Shown here: positions 33,403 through 43,965 of the stretch, piece after piece
Numbering within the stretch: position 1 is the stretch's first letter
Layout: each line of letters starts with the position of its first letter
Source: Brachypodium distachyon
Lineage: Eukaryota; Streptophyta; Magnoliopsida; Poales; Poaceae
Reading direction: 5' to 3'
Assembly (NCBI RefSeq): GCF_000005505.3
Contig: NC_016133.3
Span: forward strand, 41,257,237-41,321,236
DNA length: 64,000 bases
The notes under the pieces: generated by a model
The model's input: only the letters and a program-made list of their open reading frames with translations
Told to the model about the DNA's origin: nothing
Database searches by the model: none
Position numbers and translations under genes: made by a program

Positions 33403-33511
33403 CTTCCTTGGATCCAAATTATTTGTCCCAGCTTTGTCAAACACACTGAAACACGTTTATATACACGTGTATCTACCCAAAGCTGTGACAACTAATTTGG
33501 ATCGGAGGGAG
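33403..33511. mobile_element. Stowaway-type MITE, 109 bp
   Basis: Inverted termini CTTCCTTGGATCCAAATTA and the complement of CTCCCTCCGATCCAAATTA, with similarity extending inward through CAGCTTTG. TA dinucleotides flank it at 33401-33402 and 33512-33513. It can fold into a near-complete hairpin and has no coding capacity. Confidence 0.88.
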
Positions 33512-33513
33512 TA

Positions 33514-35045
33514 TTTATTTTTATTAAACATTCCAAAATTGAAAATTAGTTTAGCTCGTATTTGTGGCATGGTGGATTCCGTGTGGCAAAAACTATTTTG
33601 ATCAGAAAAGTATAATTGTAACAAGAGTTTTGAAAATTGTTTTGAAACAAAATTGACTTTATGCAAAATAATCCTCGGTCGTCTTTTGTCATACCCTTGC
33701 ATGTATTCCAGCGAGATTCCCTGGGAATGAAGGGCTCTGATTACCAACTGATCGACACATAATCTAGTCTCTCGGTTACAAGATTTAGTGGAGAAATCAG
33801 AAGAACCGTAGAAGATGAGAACCAAGGGCCTCCACAATGTGTGCCAAATTGAGGTGCCAAATTGTCTTTGGCTTTTGGCATCGCAAGTCTCCATCGTGGA
33901 GGCAATGCCAAAACGAAGATTTGTGGAACCGGAGCAAGTAGCTGCTCCTGTGCCAAATTCGTCGAGAGAATAAAATATACGATCAGTTGGCTCTCTGTCT
34001 TCCACCTCGCGTGCCATGAAACCATAGCGGATATGCCCGAGACCGAGCAGAATAGATGGACGCCGGGAAAGTGCTAGAACAGCATCACCGCTAGACGCTG
34101 AAATGAGAAACATCGTAAAGGATATGGATTTATACTTTCAAGGATGAGATGCATGGAGTAGCAGCTTTGGATGTTGAGCTCGTAGAGTAGATGGAGACGG
34201 GGGAGCAGGGAGCATCAGATCGGGACGAAGAGGTCGCCACGCGGTGCTGGACGGCCTGGTATGCGCTTGATTTTCCTTGATGCTTCCTTGTGATTTGGAG
34301 TCGAATAATTGGGAGTCGATGAGGTATCGAGATGTAGATTAGTAAGATGGGGATAAAAGCATGCGGGTGAGGATATGGAAAAACTGTCGGCTGAGATTGA
34401 GAAAGATGGGAAAGTGGAGAGGGGTTGTTGCAAACTTGGAGTTGTTTATTCTCAGGTGGGTCCCACCCTTACACATTTCTAGAGAGGAAAGAAACATTTA
34501 GCACCGGTGCTACACTGAACGAATGTGGTAAATTTGACTTTGACACATTGTGAAAGCCCTAAGACGAACATGAGAGAAGAGCCATTCGTTCGCCGTCTTG
34601 AAATAGACATTCTCCAGATAGGTCTGACTTTCCATATATATATATATATATTTTTAACGATACACACGAGCCTTGAAGGTTTTTTTTTTTACCTTAGTTT
34701 TCCACAGAATCGACCATGATTTCTCAGATTTCAGTGAGCTCGAAGCAGGTCCATAAGTTGCTCACTTGGTCCTCTCTGGTGCGTACCGCTGGGCTGGAAA
34801 GGAATTCTGCGGCGCTTCTCACCTCGACGAGTGTTCAGGGTTTGGTGACCGCCGGGTTAAAGCCACTCGAGGATTTACTAGTTTTGTCCAGGCCCATCGT
34901 AAGCCCAAAATCACCTCTTTCTCCAGGGCGAAAGCTGGCCCGTCAGCCTCGTCCGGTGGGCCTCTGGGCCAAACCAGCCGGGCACGCGGTTACCGAGTTG
35001 ACTCGGAGACGGAATTGGACTCTTTCACCGGTCGCGCCTTCGCCA
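33514..35045. other. Intergenic, no gene seen
   Basis: A minus-strand frame across 33457-34113 includes the MITE and resembles no family. GCCTCCAC at about 33828 and GTGGAGGC ending at 33903 form a small inverted repeat that may be a MITE remnant. A (TA)n microsatellite lies near 34637-34650. Confidence 0.45.
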
Positions 35046-35053
35046 TATATATA
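35046..35053 (+). promoter_or_regulatory. Candidate TATA box of the DUF295 gene
   Basis: TATATATA, 69 bases before the start codon. Motif and spacing only. Confidence 0.45.
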
Positions 35054-35114
35054 CACTTCGGCGCCTGAAGCAATCTCTTGAATCTTGATCGAATCTACCT
35101 GCAGAAACACGAGG

Positions 35115-35966
35115 ATGGAAGGTTTGATAGCAGAGCTAGAGTCTGTCTGCCCTGGCGGCGGCGGCGGCGGCAGCAGAACCCAATCATTTCATGCGGCGTT
35201 CGAGCAGATCGTAGCCAAAGGAAGCAGGACCGGCACACGGAAGGCGCGGTGCTGGGCGACGCAGCACTGCTGGCTGCTCGTCGTCGACCCGGTCTCCCTG
35301 CAGGCGGCGCTCTGGGACCCCGTGGCGCGGGCCAGGGTCGACCTCCCGCGCCTCGCCGCCGACCTGCCCAAGAACTGCAAGTGCCTGCTCTCCCACGACA
35401 AGCCCACTTCCCACGGCTGCGTCGCCCTGGACTCGCCGGCGATCGGGTACTGCCGCGTCGACGGCCGCCGCCACCAACAGCAGTGGCACGGCCACGTCTA
35501 CAGCTTCGAGAAGCGGCCGGGGTTCCAGGTCCGGAGCGTCGCGGCCGCGCACGGGGACTTCTACTTCTCGCTGTCGCCGACGGAGCTCGTGCGGATGGAG
35601 CTCATGTGCCTCGAGTTCTGCCCGGAGCCGCGATTCACGGCCGTCGAGCACGGGAAGATCCGCCTCGCCGGCGGGTTCCCGCTGGAGCAGGCGCCGCAGC
35701 ACCTCGTGGGCTCGGTCGGCGCCGCCGGCCGGCAGGATGAGCTGCTGCTCTTCATCCAGTACTATCCTCTGCCAGCCGAGGGGTACCAGATGCAGAGCCT
35801 GTGGAGGATGGATTTCTTCAAGCGGGAGTGGACCATGGTGTGGAAGCTCGACGGCCGGGTGCTGCTGCTCGGCCCCTCGCGCTTCGCCGCGTCGCTCCCC
35901 GCCTCCGAGCTCGGCGTCGAGGACAGCTGCGTCTACTTGGTTAGAGAGGAAGACATGGTCATTTAA
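35115..35966 (+). CDS. DUF295/KIB-type beta-propeller protein without F-box
   Basis: Single exon, 283 residues, from the first ATG at 35115 (MEGLIAELESVCPGGG). The open frame further upstream begins with a TTG and lies after the TATA box. The C-terminal part (LWRMDFFKREWTMVWKLDG, GRVLLLGPSRFAAS, LPASELGVEDSCVYLV) follows the DUF295 (KIB1-4 beta-propeller) pattern, in which a propeller ends in a GN/SCVY-like block. Most DUF295 proteins begin with an F-box; none is visible here, and the N-terminus instead has a six-glycine run. The product may be a stand-alone propeller or an F-box-less derivative. Function unknown; expression is plausible given an intact frame and TATA box. Confidence 0.75.
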   Translation: MEGLIAELESVCPGGGGGGSRTQSFHAAFEQIVAKGSRTGTRKARCWATQHCWLLVVDPVSLQAALWDPVARARVDLPRLAADLPKNCKCLLSHDKPTSHGCVALDSPAIGYCRVDGRRHQQQWHGHVYSFEKRPGFQVRSVAAAHGDFYFSLSPTELVRMELMCLEFCPEPRFTAVEHGKIRLAGGFPLEQAPQHLVGSVGAAGRQDELLLFIQYYPLPAEGYQMQSLWRMDFFKREWTMVWKLDGRVLLLGPSRFAASLPASELGVEDSCVYLVREEDMVI

Positions 35967-36125
35967 ATTCTTAAACTGGAATTCTTCAGCCAAGTCAGGG
36001 TTCCCTATCCCTACCCTCGAAATCCAGACATGTCCGGCGTGTATACGCTCGCGGCCAAAGCATGCGGCTTTGATGCAGCTCTCTAACTTTCTTACTTTCC
36101 CGTCAATTCGGGTGTCTTGCTGTCA

Positions 36126-36638
36126 GTGATGGTTGAGATATTCAGACTACCAAAGCAGTTCCAGGATTATGAGCATCTGCATCTACTTTTATTCGCAGTC
36201 CAGATTCAGTAGACACAATGCCATGAAGTTCTAGGTGCCGTTGGCATCTTCTGAGATGTATTGTAAAACTATTCCTGTTTGTGACAAAATATTGCTATAG
36301 CATGTGCTGTTCATATTCAATTGAGCGGTGTTGGCTTTTCACTCCCATTTCGTTGGAGCACCAGCAGTGGTACATGTTGAATACCTTGTGCACAAATTTG
36401 CTCCATGCATGAAGTATCATCTCTGCCTGCAACAACTTTACAAATCACACTATTTTTCCCATATACACAAGTAATGACTTCCCTGTTATACATACATACT
36501 TTGTCCAACTATATATTCAGGTACATATACCTTTTGCTACTGCGTTGCAGGGATTTTCCAGGCTCCAGCAGCAACTAAAGCTGAATGACAAGAAATTGGA
36601 AAGCAACAACCTCAAACCACATGAGTAAGTTACAGTTT
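36126..36638. repeat. Duplicate of the ELP2 3' end and 3' flank (upstream copy)
   Basis: Begins with GTGATGGTTGAGATATTCA, the last codons and stop of ELP2, and runs parallel to 41275-41817 for about 510 bases with substitutions and small indels. Shared blocks include TGTAAAACTATTCCTGT, CTGTTCATATTCAATTGAG and CCAGGCTCCAGCAGCAACT. It sits 160 bases after the DUF295 gene and ends about 285 bases before the ELP2 start codon. Confidence 0.9.
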
Positions 36639-36923
36639 CAAATTCTTAGACTGATGGAAAGCTCGAGCCGAGCTCTATCTGGAAAGCTCCAGCCATGTCT
36701 GTAGACAAGGCATACATGGGCCTTGGGAGGGACAAACAAGATCAGACCCACGAAACAACCTTTAAAATTGGAGAACGAAATGATTCTAGGCTGGACTTGG
36801 GCTGGGCCTGGACCAGGACTGAACTAAAGCCCAGCGAGGCTGAGCCACTTCGACCCAGCAGTAACCAACCAACCAAACCCTGAAGAACCCTAAGCTACAG
36901 CCCTGCTTTGCTTCGCCGTCGCG

Positions 36924-39900
36924 ATGTCGCCGGCGGACGGGGAGCTCGCCGGAGCTCGCGGGGAAGTGGTCGCGGAGAGGGTATTCATAGGCGCCGGATG
37001 CAACCGCGTGGTGAACAACGTCTCGTGGGGCGCGTGCGGCCTCGTCGCCTTCGGCGCACAGAACGCCGTCGCCCTCTTCTCCCCCTCGGTCCGTCGATGT
37101 GCTCTTCTCTTTGTTTTGTCAATTTTTTAGGTGTTCATTTGGGTGCTTGTTTGATCCAATTGGTATCCATTCGTGTTTGTTGCCGGTACAGAGAGGGGAG
37201 ATCGTGACGACGCTTCCTGGGCACAAGGCGGCGGTGAACTGCACTCTGTGGCTGCCGAGCAAGAAGGATGTACTCCAAGGTGTGCCTCTTTTCCGCACGA
37301 TTTCTATCCTTTTTTTGGGATCCCTTTAGCCCTCGCTCTCTCGTATCTGAACTGAAATGCTTAGCTCGGAGAACTGAAATCCCCTTCAAAAAAAAGTTAG
37401 ACAATCATACTGAAACAATCGTCTGTTTTTGTATTGTGACTTGCAAGGAGCTAGCTGTATGCTTGTACTGTTCCATGAATTATTTCAGGTAGTAAGCTGT
37501 AGATATGTGGCACTAGTCTAGATCAAAGAAAATAAGCGTTTGTTAAAATAAAAAGGGCTCTGACCATTAGGTCCCGAGTGCTGAACTGTTGGCTGTTATT
37601 TTGTTTTATTTGCACCTTTGCAGTTCGCGGCAAGGAGACACACTATCTATTGTCCGGAAGTTCTGATGGTGCTATTATGGCATGGAAGATTGGTTCTGGT
37701 AAAAGAGAGGTATTTTTTTCTTCTGTTTCACCTTTTTGTTTTTCTTGTCGTCGAAATTCAATTTGAGGCCTTCACTGCATTATCTTGAAATTGAAAACTT
37801 TCTCTGGTTATGCTTTTACATGCTTGCTGGGAAAATGACAAACTGTTTATCTCGGTCAGGTTGACCAAGTAGTTTAATTTTTCTTTTTTTTTATCTGCTT
37901 TGCAGTGGTCTCATGCTTTGCAATTGCCAACGATGCATAAGAAAGGAGTGACCTGTCTTGCTGGAAGGATGGTGTCGGATACGGTTTCAATTTTTGCTTC
38001 CACCTCCTCAGATGGTATGGTGGTTATATGGGAAATGACAGTTGAGCCCACTGCAGGTGGTAAGATGATTTATATAGCATTTTGATACTTTGCATACGGA
38101 ACCTATTCTTCTTGGTTGTCTTGAAGAGCAGCATTGATCTTTAAGTTAGTCTAAAACAAAATTTATAAGACAAATTCTATTAACTCGCATGAACTCAAAG
38201 CTTTAGAAAATGTGTACTGTCATCCCAGTTAAGTTATTTGGTTTCTCTTCTGCAGGCAGCTGCAATGTGTCATGTTTGCATTCTCTTTCTGTTGGTTTAA
38301 AACCAATGGTTTCACTTTCATTAGCGGTGTTGACTGAACAGGGAGGCCGTCTGATTTTAGCAATGGGAGGTTTAGATCATAAGGTCCACATTTATTGTGG
38401 GGATCTGTCAGGCAAGGTTTGTACGAGTTTTTATTCCCTCCATTGCTATCCCTTCTTGCATTTCTTGCCCTGACTAGTATTTTTTTTATGTGTAGTTCAT
38501 TAAAGCCTGTGAGCTTAAGGGCCATTCTGATTGGATTAGAAGTTTAGACTTTTCTCTACCAGTGATGACTGGCAGCGGAAAGCATAGCCTTTTTCTCGTA
38601 AGCTCGTCTCAGGACAAAACTATTCGGATATGGAAGATGACGTCAGATGATGTTTCTTCTGGCTCCACGCTTCAGTCAAGGAAGGAAAATATTGGGATGG
38701 CTTCCTACATTGAAGGTCCTCTATTTGTGGTTGGTGATACAAGTTGCCAAGTATCGTTAGAGTCTCTTCTTGTTGGGCATGAGGATTGGGTATATTCTGT
38801 AGAGTGGCAGCCTCCTACGCTCTTGCTTGGTGATGAAGCTCATCAGCCTATGAGCATATTATCTGCATCTATGGACAAGATGATGATGATATGGAGGCCA
38901 GAGAAAAATACCGGTCTTTGGATAAATTCAGTGACTGTTGGTGAGTTAAGTCACTCGGCACTTGGATTTTATGGTGGCCATTGGGAACCTGATGGCAAAT
39001 CTATTCTTGCACATGGCTATGGTGGATTTTTTCATATGTGGAGGGATGTTGGCCTGGAGTCCGAAAATTGGCTGCCTCAGATTGTCCCATCTGGTCATTT
39101 TGCACCAGTTTCTGACTTAACATGGTCCAGATCTGGCGAATATTTGCTAACAGTTAGTCATGACCAGGCAAGTTCTTGTACTTATTTCAGTTTCGATCCA
39201 ATCTTATAGAATCAATCTTCGATTGGTTGTTACTTTCTTGTTCTACTTGCTAATCCTCCTTTGCATGAATGTTTATTATTATGCAGACGGCACGCATATT
39301 TGCTCCTTGGAGAAGTCATGTCAACCCAGGAGATGTGACCTGTTGGCGTGAAATTGCTCGTCCACAAATTCATGGGCATGATATTAACTGTGTGGCATTC
39401 ATTCAAGGCACAGGGAACCACCGATTTGTTTGTGGGGCTGATGAAAAGGTCTCTAGAGTCTTTGAAGCTACTTTATCGTTCCTGAGAACCCTTCAGGAAG
39501 CAACTTTGTTGAAACCCAACAATGAGGATTTTGATGATGTGCAAGTGCTTGGAGCAAATATGTCTGCTCTTGGGCTTTCACAGAAACCTATATACACACA
39601 TGGTAAAAATCCCCTGAACGTTGGGCAATAACTACTCTCAGCTTGTCATAACTACTGTATTATTTTTTCATTTGAGTGATACTTTTGTATTTGATGGTGT
39701 ATTCAGGGGGAAAGGAATCCCCGAGCAGTGCTTCCAATGATGGTCCTGATTCCATGGAGACGATTCCTGATGCTGTGCCAACTGTGTTTACTGAGCCTCC
39801 TGTGGAGGACCAACTAGCATGGAATACCTTATGGCCTGAATCTCACAAACTCTATGGGCATGGTAACGAACTATTCTCCATCTGCTGTGATCAAGCAGGG

Positions 39901-41285
39901 AAGCTCGTTGCATCATCGTGCAAGGTATTACTGCTTGTTTTCTTGCTGTGGCTGAAATTCATGTATGATATCCAATATCAATTGAGTTCATCCAGACATA
40001 ACCATTACAGCATAATCACTTTACGTTGATTATTCTAGTTCAGAGCACGTACGCTCCAGCTAGATGCTCAAATGTAAATCTGCAAACATATGCTTGGTTT
40101 GCATTTTCATAAAAACTCCAGGAATGGGTGAATGCACATAGGCAGGGGCGGATCCAGGACCAGGGCTGCCGGGGCTGCAGCACCGGTCCAGTCCAGCATC
40201 ATCTCCTTATATTCACATGGTTTGTATGAAAGATTAAGACTAAAACATGATAAATATGCTTAATTAGCCCCCTACACAATATGCATAGGATTAGCCCCCC
40301 TTTAATCCAATTTCTAGATCCGCCACTGATTCCGGGAGCCTTTTTTACTTCTGAGAACCATCAAGCATTTTAGCTGTGCAGCAGGAAAATATTCTTGTGC
40401 TTGTGCATCGTCATCTAGCATTAGCTGATGCAGAACATGTGTATGTTTTGCTACGGAGACAGGGAGTTCTGATGAGGATTTACTCTTGCAGGCTCAATCA
40501 GCACCAGTTGCTGAGATCTGGCTCTGGGAGGTTGGAACGTGGAAAGCCGTCGGCCGCTTGCAGTCTCACAATCTGACAGTTACACAAATGGAGTTTTCTT
40601 CTGACAATGCTTTTCTTCTGAGTGTATCAAGGGACCGTCACCTGTCTGTCTTTTCGATTAAGAAAACTGGTGAGAATTTTTTTCTTATGGTCCTGTAGTT
40701 TCATATAATTAGTTGCCTTCTCAGCTGTGTTGGATCAAGTGCTCACGCTCTGCAATTGTTGGTGTCGTTCCACTCGTGTAACTCTTAGATGAAGGAGCAC
40801 AGCATCATCTGGTTACGAAGCATGAAGCACACAAAAGAATTATATGGGCATGCTCATGGAACCCATTTGGTTACGAATTTGCTACTGGATCAAGGGACAA
40901 GACTGTGAAGATATGGCGTGTTCAAGATGCATCTTCAGTCAAGCTGCTCATAACATTGCCACAGTTCTGTGACAGTGTCACAGCACTGGCCTGGACAGGC
41001 TGTGATCGTGCTCGGAATGCTGGTATTATTGCTGTCGGCATGGATAACGGACTAATTGAGCTCTGGAGTATTTCGGGGGGAAGAAGTGCTTCTGACAGTA
41101 GCTCAGATCCATCTCCACTCAGCGTCGCATGTATTCTTCGGTTTGATCCTTTGTTGTGTCATGTGTCAACCGTACACCGTTTGCGGTGGCAGAAACACGA
41201 CTCTTCTGATGAGAAATCAGCACTTGAGCTGGCTTCATGTGGAGCTGATCACTGCGTAAGGGTGTTTGTGGTCCGTGATGGTTGA
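36924..41285 (+). CDS. ELP2: Elongator complex subunit 2 (ELP2), WD40 protein
   Basis: Ten coding exons: 36924-37088, 37192-37279, 37624-37709, 37906-38059, 38256-38416, 38496-39167, 39287-39602, 39707-39924, 40492-40669, 40789-41285. All phases agree and give 844 residues, close to the usual ELP2 length. WD40 repeats run through the whole protein in two propellers; typical blades are LVSSSQDKTIRIWKM, LLTVSHDQTARIF and FATGSRDKTVKIW. ELP2 is the scaffold subunit of Elongator (ELP1-ELP2-ELP3), which modifies wobble uridines of tRNA and is linked to histone acetylation. Intron 6 begins with GC rather than GT (39168), and intron 8 carries a small transposon. The gene's 3' end and flank are duplicated upstream. 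Confidence 0.95.
40143..40328. mobile_element. Small non-autonomous transposon in ELP2 intron 8, hAT-like ends
   Basis: Ends CAGGGGCGGATCCAG and the complement of CAGTGGCGGATCTAG form an imperfect inverted repeat (13 of 15). The 186-base body has no reading frame. CAG-starting termini with GGCGGA are usual for hAT-type MITEs in grasses. A clean 8-base target duplication was not seen, so the boundaries and class are tentative. Confidence 0.65.
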
Positions 41286-41817
41286 GATATTCATACTACC
41301 GAACAATTCCAGCATCATGAGCAGCTGCATCTAGTTTTTTGGCAGGACATAGGGGTAGACGTCCAGATTTTGTAGACAGACTAAAAGCCTTGAAGTTCTT
41401 GGTGCCTTTGGCATCTTCCCAGATGTGTTGTAAAACTATTCCTGTCGGTGAGAAAATATTGCTATATCACAAAGCATATGCTGTTCATATTCAATTGAGT
41501 GGTGTTGGCCTTTTTTTACTCCCATTTTGTTAGAGGTCTCCAGCACTGGTACATGTTGAATACCTTGTGCAAAACTTTTGCTCCCTGTATCATCTCTGTC
41601 TGCAACAACTTTATAAATTCCAGTATTTTCTCCATACACACACAAGCAATGGCTTCCATGTTATACACACTTTTTTCCAACTATATATATTCAGGCAGCT
41701 ACATATACCTTTTGCTACTGTGTTGCAGGAATCTTCCAGGCTCCAGCAGCAACTGAGCTAAGTAAACAAGAAATTGGAAAGCAGCAACCTCAAACCACAT
41801 GAATAAGTTACAGTTTG
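41275..41817. repeat. ELP2 3' end and 3' flank (downstream copy, native)
   Basis: Partner of 36126-36638. It starts 11 bases before the end of the ELP2 stop codon and covers the presumed 3' untranslated region, reaching to within 100 bases of the convergent LEA_2 gene's stop. Confidence 0.9.
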
Positions 41818-41908
41818 CTTTGGTTTGCCTTAACCCAATTCCATGGTACAGAAACCTCTGAAATTTCATACAATAAAATCAGAGACAAAAAAGGATTCAG
41901 ATGTGGAA

Positions 41909-42649
41909 TCACTTTGATGTTCTGCATGTCCTAGCAAGAAGAATTCCATTGGGAGGTGCAGTGAGCTCCAGCTCACAAATGGCAGTCACCCAGTAGGTGT
42001 AGTGCCAAGACCAGAACTTCTCCCTGACCTTGAAGCTGCCTCTGATGGTGTACATGACCTTGTTGCTCTTCATCTGGTTCGCCAGCTCTATGGCAACCTC
42101 CGGGGGCAGCGTCACCTGGCTGGACACCATGTGGATGTTGATGACGGTGAACTGGCCACGCCGCTGCCTGAACGCCGGCAGCGCCTGTGCTGCGACCAGC
42201 CTGCTCCGGAAGAAGAGCTCCACAGCAGCGGACTGGATCACCACGTCGATCTTCTGGTTGGGGTTGGAGACGTTGGCCACCAGCATCATGTCGCCGTTGA
42301 AGTAGGCCGGCCCCGGGCCCGGAGGCCCGCCGATGCAGACGATGCTGCTGAGGGCGGCGTTGGCGGTGTCGAACGACGGCGTCCTCGGCTTCAGGGAGAG
42401 GTACATGATGAGGATCACCATGCCGGTGATGATCAGGAGCACGCTGAAGGCGAAGCAGACGATGGCGGCGCACCACATGGCCGGCGTGGTCCGGTGCCGC
42501 GGCTTGAGGATGATCTTTGACGACGACAGCGAGGCCGCCTGCCCCGGCCCCGGCCCAGGCAGCAGCGCCGCCTCCGGCTGCTGCTGCTTCATGCTGATGA
42601 TCTTGTTGAGGATGGTTCTCGGAGATTGGAGGTGGTAAGGAGTACCCAT
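41909..42649 (-). CDS. LEA_2 / NDR1-HIN1-like (NHL) membrane protein
   Basis: Single exon, 246 residues from ATG 42649. A cytosolic N-terminus with Pro/Gly-rich and basic stretches is followed by one transmembrane helix at about residues 59-85 (WCAAIVCFAFSVLLIITGMV) and an extracytosolic LEA_2 beta-sandwich (about 115-230) with the family's NPN block (VANVSNPNQKIDV). NHL proteins sit at the plasma membrane or plasmodesmata and are associated with defence and stress; a specific role here is unknown. It is convergent with ELP2, the two stop codons being about 620 bases apart. Confidence 0.88.
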   Translation of the reverse strand: MGTPYHLQSPRTILNKIISMKQQQPEAALLPGPGPGQAASLSSSKIILKPRHRTTPAMWCAAIVCFAFSVLLIITGMVILIMYLSLKPRTPSFDTANAALSSIVCIGGPPGPGPAYFNGDMMLVANVSNPNQKIDVVIQSAAVELFFRSRLVAAQALPAFRQRRGQFTVINIHMVSSQVTLPPEVAIELANQMKSNKVMYTIRGSFKVREKFWSWHYTYWVTAICELELTAPPNGILLARTCRTSK

Positions 42650-43965
42650 TGACGGTTGATCTCAGCTTTAGCAGCAACAGCAACGATCAAATCACCAAGA
42701 AGAGAAGCTATCAGATGGATCAAACAGCCAATCAAGCAAAGAGAGTATGGGCGTTGGGACGGGAAAGCAAAAGCAGAGCAAAGAACGAGAGCAAGGGAAT
42801 GAAGTAATGGAGTTAAAAGGAGAAGGCAACAACGCGAATGGCGGGGTCCCGAGATAAAGAAGAGGGGGAGCAAAAGGAGAAGCTTTTTGAAAAATGGGTG
42901 GAGCTGGGCCCGGCCTGTCATCGTCTCTCCGGTCTCCATTGTGTTTCTTCTTTTCCTCCCCATTGAAAATTCAGAGCTGCTTCGAGTAAAGGCAAGGTGG
43001 CTGCCTGCGATTAGTCCGGGGTCTGCTTTAGGGGGAAATAAAGCCTCGGTTATTGGTCTTTCTGATGCTTCCTGCTTGGTGTTATCTCGAATGTGCCCTG
43101 ATTAAGCAATACTGGAAAAAGGAGATGAGAAAAAAGGGGGAAACGGAAAGAAAAAGAAGTTGCTAGTAGTAGAAAATTTGATGTTGTTTTTTCACGAGGC
43201 GTAGTAAGTGGCAAGTTAGTTACATTTGGTCACTGTCAATGCAGATTGCCGCGATAATCTTTTCTGTAAAGCTAAGCTCGATGATTACAAGTTGGAACCA
43301 CATATGTGGGAACTGATGACAAGTGGCGTGTGCAAACCGCATGCTAATTAGCACATGAGGCAGTACTTAGAAGAGTCGTTTTAAGTTTACCCTCTCCAGC
43401 CTCCAGGAGAGACGAAGTAGGCACAAGTTGTTGCTTAACTTAAGCTCGGAAAAGGGGCATAGAGATCTAGAGAAAAAGAAAGACACGCCGACCTGTTCTC
43501 GATTTCGAAATAAAGGAAAGGGGAAGAGGAGAGGAGAGAAGAACGGGGTTAATTCATGGCTAAGGAACCACCAACATTCTTTGTCATCGGTCAGAGACGA
43601 TGCGGAAAAGCTTTTTGGTGCCTGCCGCGACAGCACAGCTTTACAGGAGAGCAGCTTCCCTGCTTCCGCCGCGCTGTCTTTCTTTTGACCCCCAACTCCA
43701 TCCTCTTCGCTCTTCAGTTCAGACCTTGCTCCAGGCCGAGTGTTAATTTTGTCCAAGAGTGCAGTACATATAAAAATGAAGTACAGTAGCAAAAATTATT
43801 GTCGGATTGTCGGATTGTAGGATACCATATTAGCTACAAGTATTAATCTTCATACCTGTATGATTATTATAGTGCAGTTGAATCTCTCAAAAAAAATAGT
43901 GCAGTTGATGAGCTCCTGCCCGGGTCGTGGTGGTCATGAAATATATAAGCTCTGAAAATGAGGCC
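42650..43965. other. LEA_2 promoter and MADS-gene 3' flank
   Basis: 42650-42960 is the likely leader/promoter of the leftward LEA_2 gene. The rest is AT-rich to mixed, without a recognisable gene or transposon. Confidence 0.5.

Noticed and set aside
33826..33903. Small inverted repeat GCCTCCAC...GTGGAGGC as a MITE
   Set aside because: Only eight bases pair and no target duplication is clear; kept as a remark, not an element.
33457..34113. 218-residue minus-strand frame
   Set aside because: It overlaps a MITE, has no family resemblance and no supporting splice or start context.
35085..35114. Longer N-terminus for the DUF295 gene
   Set aside because: The first codon of the extension is TTG; the first ATG after the TATA box is 35115.
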